Source of the DNA: Symbiodinium natans
Lineage: Eukaryota > Sar > Dinophyceae > Suessiales > Symbiodiniaceae
Direction of reading: 5' to 3'
DNA length: 64,000 nt
Assembly: GCA_905221605.1 (NCBI GenBank)
Contig: CAJNDS010002393.1
Coordinates: forward strand, 1 to 64,000
This document shows, piece after piece, positions 60,439 to 64,000 of this stretch. Within the stretch, counting starts at the first letter, position 1, and every line of letters starts with the position of its first letter. Made by a program: the position numbers and the translations under genes. A model generated the notes under the pieces. It was not told the DNA's origin. It did not search any database and was given only the letters and a program-made list of their open reading frames with translations.

Positions 60439-60439
60439 T
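60402..60439 (+). repeat. ATC trinucleotide repeat
   Basis: About 12 perfect ATC copies, 17 bases upstream of the acceptor of the TIG exon. ORFs through it read poly-Ser, poly-Asp or poly-Met by accident. Confidence 0.9.
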
Positions 60440-60456
60440 TAATATCATAGAAGTAG

Positions 60457-60558
60457 GCCCAACCCTGACCTGCGTGAGAGCATGTTGCTGCACGCCCTTG
60501 AGGTCCATCGAGCCTCCAAGGGGACCCTTCTCTGGAGGGACGGCCGTGATCCTCTCAG
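60457..60558 (+). CDS. IPT/TIG exon (SIEPPRGPFSGGTAVILSG)
   Basis: Phase 1 after AAGTAG: PTLTCVRACCCTP, then LRSIEPPRGPFSGGTAVILS. S-I-x-P-x-x-G-P-x-S-GG-T-x-V-x-x-x-G is the classic TIG signature; the CVRACCCTP before it looks like the end of a previous TIG. The GC donor at 60559 is in phase with 61058. Confidence 0.8.
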
Positions 60559-60789
60559 GCCCACTGAGCGGGTTTAGGGTTTGCGGTTTCGGGTTTCCCC
60601 CCGCTTTCACAAGCGACGCTGGAGTTTAGGCTGGTTTTCGAACCCTCAGCCCTAATTACTGATGAAAGCAAGCGCGCGCTCGCGCGCGCGAGGTTCAGGG
60701 TTTCTAGATCCGAGCCTCGCAGGCCAAGGCGCGAATGAGGGGTGAAAGCCGCAGCATAGCCTGAAGGGCCGGCCGCAACCCTTGGGTGT

Positions 60790-60860
60790 AGGGTTTAGGG
60801 TTTAGGGTTTAGGGTTTAGGGTTTCAGGTTTGGAGTTTAGGGTTTAGGGTTTAGGGTCTT
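60790..60860 (+). repeat. TTTAGGG array
   Basis: About nine copies in the 5' half of the TIG intron; CCCTAAA copies (60980-61030) fill its 3' end. Confidence 0.85.
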
Positions 60861-61057
60861 GTTCGCCACCGCCTCCCTACCCCCTTGTTCTATCACAGGC
60901 TTCGGGCTAGCAATGTAGAAAATGCCCAACATACCGTGAACACCCAAACCTAAACCCCCCTAAACTCTAAACCCTCAATCTTCAACCCTAAACCCTAAAC
61001 CCTAAACCCCAAACCCTAAACCCCAAACCCCAAAACCACAACCCAAGTCTTTGCAAG

Positions 61058-61137
61058 GCCGTGGCTTCCTCTGCAACGGCACGAGCGCCGCGCAAGACAT
61101 CTCCGTGGCGCTGAGGAACGCCACCTGTGCTCGCTGG
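61058..61137 (+). CDS. IPT/TIG exon, continuation
   Basis: Phase 1 after TGCAAG: G-RGFLCNGTSAAQDISVALRN, then ATCARWP. Joined to 60457 it reads VILSGRGFLC, and the C at ATCAR is the conserved TIG cysteine. Two sequons. Donor approximate. Confidence 0.7.
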
Positions 61138-61626
61138 CCCGCAGTTTTTTGTTGGGGGGTTTAACGTTTAGGGTTTTGGGGGGTAGGGTTTGGGGTTTAG
61201 GGTTTTGGGTTTTGGGTTTCGTGTTTCGGGTTTAGGGTTTAGGGGTTGAGGTCTAAGTTAGGGTTCTAGGGTTTAGGGGTTGGCAAACCCGAAGCCCCAG
61301 GCCCTGCCACCCTAAACCCTAAGTCCGAAACCCTAGGCCTTCTTGTCGGGTTTAGGGTTTAGAGTTTAGGGTTTGAGAGTCTCCAAATGTTGATGTGGAG
61401 GTTGATCTAAGTCATGGGGTTTTCTGCGAGTTCTACTGCTCTGCATTCCTCAACGCTTATGACATTCAGGGCTTTGGGGCCCTCAGCACTTTTTTCCGGG
61501 ACTCTAGGGAGTGTTCGTGCTTGTTTTGCCGATGAGGTTTGTTGTCATCTGTTGGCTATTGTTCGGGTGCCTGTGCTTGGCTTGCTGACTGGGCAGCGCA
61601 GACGGTTTGCGCGGAAGAGGTATGAG

Positions 61627-61808
61627 TTGGGATGTTCACCCATATACAAACAGTCCTGAATCGGCATTTAGCGGGGATGACACCCTAAACCCTAAACCCT
61701 AAACCCTAAACCCTAAACCCTAAACCCTAAACCCTAAACCCTAAACCCTAAACCCTAAACCCTAAACCCTAAACCCTAAACCCTAAAGTTTAAGGGGGAA
61801 CATCGAAA
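61627..61808 (+). mobile_element. MITE family A, copy 6, carrying a telomere array
   Basis: TTGGGATGTTCACCC and the internal AACAGTCCTGAAT are family A; the right end is TTTAAGGGGGAACATCGAA. GGTATGAG (61619-61626) and GGTATTAG (61809-61816) are the target duplication. Between the halves lies an uninterrupted CCCTAAA array (61680-61788). Confidence 0.75.
61680..61788 (+). repeat. CCCTAAA array inside a MITE
   Basis: About 15 perfect copies located between the two halves of family A copy 6. Confidence 0.95.
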
Positions 61809-61934
61809 GGTATTAGTGTTGGTTCGGCCTCGGAGACGTAGGCCTGATATTGCATCTCTCCTCCACACTGGGAGGCACGGTTACCCCTAAAACGTCACCC
61901 CGCAAGGCCTAAACCCTTCTAACGGCCCTAAATC

Positions 61935-61995
61935 CTAAACCCTAAACCCTAAACCCTAAACCCTAAACCCTAAACCCTAAACCCTAAACCCCTAA
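61935..61995 (+). repeat. CCCTAAA array
   Basis: About eight copies upstream of the ankyrin ORF. Confidence 0.85.
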
Positions 61996-62052
61996 GCCCT
62001 CAGCCCGAAACCCTAACCCCTAAACATTGCATGGCTCGTAGCTGTCTGGTTC

Positions 62053-62622
62053 GTGTTCTTCTATTCCAGGTCCAGGGCTCTGATGGGGAGGAAAGTGGTG
62101 CCATGTTCTCTCCACCGCCAGCTGTGTCTTGATGCTGACTTGCTGCACAACATCAGCGGGAGGGCCGGCCTTCCGGCAAGAACTATCGAGAGCACTACCG
62201 GCACCACGGAACACAGCGAGGAACACGAGGAGGCTGCCGGCCGACGTGAAAGACTGAAGCGGCGGAGAACTCGACAGCTGCAAGACTTTCTTCAAAGGCA
62301 TGGATGTTCAAGAGTATGTGAGCCACTGACTGCTGGAGGCTGCTGCTTCTTCTTCCCCCGGCCACGCATCTACCCCATCCACAAAGCAGCCATGTTGGGG
62401 GACCCTGAGATGGTGCGCTTATTGCTGCAGGCAAAGGCGGATCCGCTCCAAAAGACTTCGCGTGGGCACACGGCCGCTGACGTGGCCAAAGCCGCGGATA
62501 GGGGTGGCTCGCACCAATATGCTCTGCATCTACTGCAGAATGACGTGCAGGTCCTGAACATACGCGAGGTGTTTGAAGTGACTCAGCCTGTACGCCGGAC
62601 GGCATTTTTCAACATCACCTGA
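62053..62622 (+). CDS. Ankyrin-repeat protein, intronless ORF
   Basis: 189 codons open to a TGA. The C-terminal half contains ankyrin repeats: YPIHKAAMLGDPEMVRLLLQ, then AKADPLQKTSRGHTAADVAK, followed by a third helix pair (HQYALHLLQ). The N-terminal part is Arg/Glu-rich (RRERLKRRRTRQLQDFL). An acceptor-like TATTCCAG at 62062-62069 suggests that the coding exon may begin at 62070. At about 550 bp without an intron it contrasts with every other exon here, so it may be a retroposed copy or a separate gene. I saw no spliced-leader relic. Confidence 0.65.
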   Translation: MFFYSRSRALMGRKVVPCSLHRQLCLDADLLHNISGRAGLPARTIESTTGTTEHSEEHEEAAGRRERLKRRRTRQLQDFLQRHGCSRVCEPLTAGGCCFFFPRPRIYPIHKAAMLGDPEMVRLLLQAKADPLQKTSRGHTAADVAKAADRGGSHQYALHLLQNDVQVLNIREVFEVTQPVRRTAFFNIT

Positions 62623-63064
62623 GTTTTCTTCGGCGGAGCCTGGGGCAGATGGGTTTAGGGTTCAGGGTTTAGGGTTGATGACTTTCAAAAGTGCCATTCG
62701 ATGCCCGTCACTGCCCGCTGAAGGAATGCCCTGCTGAACCGACAAGCGGCAAATCTTAAGTCTTGAACGATATTTATGAATCATCAATCCGCGTGAAATG
62801 ACAGAACATATTCTTCTTGGCAATATCAACGAGAATGACAATTACCCAAGCAGGTTCATGGTGTCAGCCCCTAGGACCTTGTCTTAGGCACCACGGATGG
62901 AGTTCCATTCGTCGTGGAATTCAATACCGACCTTGCAGGGGCCAACTAACTTCGTGTCAGCGGTCAGGGTTTGAAATCCACCAAATTTCAAGCGATCCCT
63001 TCATATTCATGATGTACCCTTGAGCATTTAGAAGTCCATGTCGCCACGGCTCCCTAGACAACCT

Positions 63065-63215
63065 TCAGCCCTAAACCCTAAACCCGAAACCCTAAACCCG
63101 AAACCTAAACCCTAAATCCTAAACCCTAAACCCGAAACCCTAAACCCGAAACCTAAACCCTAAATCTTAAACCCTAAACCCGAAACCCTAAACCCTAAAT
63201 CCTAAACCACAAACC
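63065..63215 (+). repeat. CCCTAAA/CCCGAAA array
   Basis: About 21 units with a repeated CCCTAAACCCGAAA pattern. 62640-63060 holds TTTAGGG copies and unique sequence with no recognised gene. Confidence 0.85.
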
Positions 63216-63241
63216 CCAAAGCCCTAGCCTGACACTACAAG

Positions 63242-63333
63242 GGCTTCCAAAGGAGACGTGGAATGACATTGGGCGCATCCGTTCCGCAATTTCCAAAGGG
63301 ACGGGGCCTGTTGATGTGGCTGTCAAGGTGGCG
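63242..63333 (+). CDS. Exon, probably TIG-type strand
   Basis: Phase 1 after TACAAG: LPKETWNDIGRIRSAISKGT, then GPVDVAVKVA. G-P-V-D-V-A-V-K-V matches the penultimate strand of TIG domains. GT donors at 63328 or 63334. Confidence 0.5.
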
Positions 63334-63334
63334 G

Positions 63335-63408
63335 TGAGGGTCTAGGGTTTAGGGTTTAGGGTTGAGGGTTTAGGGTTTAGGGTTTAGGGTTTAGGGTTTA
63401 GGGTTAAG
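63335..63408 (+). repeat. TTTAGGG array
   Basis: About ten copies between two coding segments. Confidence 0.85.
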
Positions 63409-63413
63409 GGAAG

Positions 63414-63450
63414 CTGCATCTTTGGAAGCAGTGACATCGTCCCAGACGGC
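63414..63450 (+). CDS. IPT/TIG exon (CIFGSSDIVPDG)
   Basis: Phase 2 after GGGAAG: CIFGSSDIVPDG, then the strong donor GTGAGT at 63451 (GC at 63469 is an alternative). C-x-F-G is the conserved C-terminal TIG motif. The exact phase from 63242 was not reconciled. Confidence 0.55.
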
Positions 63451-63523
63451 GTGAGTGGGCTGCGGCAGGCAGTGAGCAGGGCACCAACTGAGATCCGAAG
63501 CCATCCAAGCACAACCCCAAACC

Positions 63524-63582
63524 CCAAACCCTAAACCCCAAACCCCAAACCCTAAACCCTAAACCCTAAACCCTAAACCCTT
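63524..63582 (+). repeat. CCCCAAA/CCCTAAA array
   Basis: About eight units. The unique segments 63632-63715 (SLLALARPASANAALPRAAF) and 63845-64000 may contain further exons, the last cut by the window end. Confidence 0.8.
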
Positions 63583-64000
63583 TGGGGGACACTGATTGCC
63601 TGGAGCGAAGCCCAGGTCCCTTTCTTTCGTTCCACAGTCCCTCCTGGCTCTTGCTCGGCCTGCTAGTGCAAATGCGGCTCTTCCGCGCGCAGCCTTCTGC
63701 GCGGAATGTTATCATAGGGCTTCGGGTTTAGGGTTTAGGGTTGAGGGTTTCGGGTTTAGGGTTTCGGGTTTAGGGTTTAAGGTTTAGGGTTTAGGGTTTC
63801 GGGTTTAGGGTTGAGGGTTTTGGGGCCTTAGGGTTCTGGCAGCTGAAACAGCTGCCTGTGTTCACGGGTGCTCCAATGCAGCACCTGCCAATGCTTGGCA
63901 CAATGCACACGTGGAGCAGAACATGCTGCCACCGTCACCGCGGTCTGTTGCGCTTTCGAGCCTGACGACAAGAAAGACGCTCCCGGGGCCCATGCAGCGT

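Larger units (their letters stand above)
1..64000 (+). other. Partial giant multi-exon extracellular protein gene(s)
   Basis: At least 60 short open segments on the plus strand, each preceded by AG, can be joined in consistent phase into EGF-like, Ser/Thr-rich, PAN-like and IPT/TIG sequence. This is the layout of secreted or single-pass membrane proteins with a large ectodomain; TIG-rich proteins of fibrocystin type are a loose parallel, but I see no G8 or PbH1 repeats. No initiation codon, terminal stop, signal peptide or membrane helix was found. One gene across the window is inference; two or more tandem genes on the same strand, a common dinoflagellate arrangement, would look the same. 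Confidence 0.45.

Noticed and set aside
62195-62605. Minus-strand ORFs opposite the ankyrin gene
   Set aside because: The plus strand gives recognisable ankyrin repeats; the antisense frames have no domain.
1-64000. CRISPR array or bacterial mobile island
   Set aside because: The short regular repeats are telomeric heptamers without spacers; gene structure, splice signals and domains are eukaryotic.

Overview
The window looks like nuclear DNA of an alveolate, most probably a dinoflagellate. Three things point there. Short arrays of the TTTAGGG/CCCTAAA telomere repeat occur every few hundred bases. Coding sequence is split into very small plus-strand exons of about 30-140 nt, whose reading frames join across the gaps. 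Most introns whose two ends can both be placed by frame begin with GC, fewer with GT or GA, and end in AG before a G. I see no bacterial-type gene, operon, rRNA, tRNA or CRISPR array. The six-frame ORFs are mostly accidental: telomeric and other tandem repeats stay open in several frames.

Reading exon to exon, the plus strand holds part of one or more very large extracellular or membrane-associated proteins. From left to right: a poly-threonine segment (1-199); a run of EGF-like Cys-rich modules (about 1.3-20 kb); Asn/Asp-rich exons (21-22.3 kb); a Ser/Thr mucin-like stalk (22.5-25.2 kb) followed by a PAN/apple-like Cys exon (25.5 kb); mixed exons (27-30 kb); an IPT/TIG domain over three exons (31.1-32.4 kb); a PAN/apple-like domain (35.1-35.6 kb); a second Ser/Thr stalk made of at least nine consecutive exons (36.9-40.4 kb); many short unassigned exons (41-59 kb); and IPT/TIG exons again (60.4-63.5 kb). 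No start codon, stop codon or gene boundary could be fixed, so this may be the middle of one gene longer than 64 kb or several adjacent genes on one strand. An intronless ankyrin-repeat ORF lies at 62.05-62.62 kb.

Introns hold nearly all the rest. They contain telomere-type arrays (including local TTTTAGGG, TTTTGGG, CTTAGGG and CCCCAAA variants), several families of 60-120 bp inverted-repeat elements resembling MITEs or introners (one family with perfect 8-bp target duplications), a 2.9 kb minisatellite (9.7-12.6 kb), an AT-rich block between related direct repeats (3.5-6.0 kb), microsatellites and long C/G homopolymers. The most striking pattern is polarity: exons usually have CCCTAAA arrays upstream and TTTAGGG arrays downstream, so many introns begin G-rich and end C-rich. 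One inverted-repeat element (61627-61808) contains a telomere array, a possible vehicle for spreading these repeats.

Exon borders come from frame, splice dinucleotides and junction phase, read by eye without transcript data. Borders marked approximate could move by several codons.
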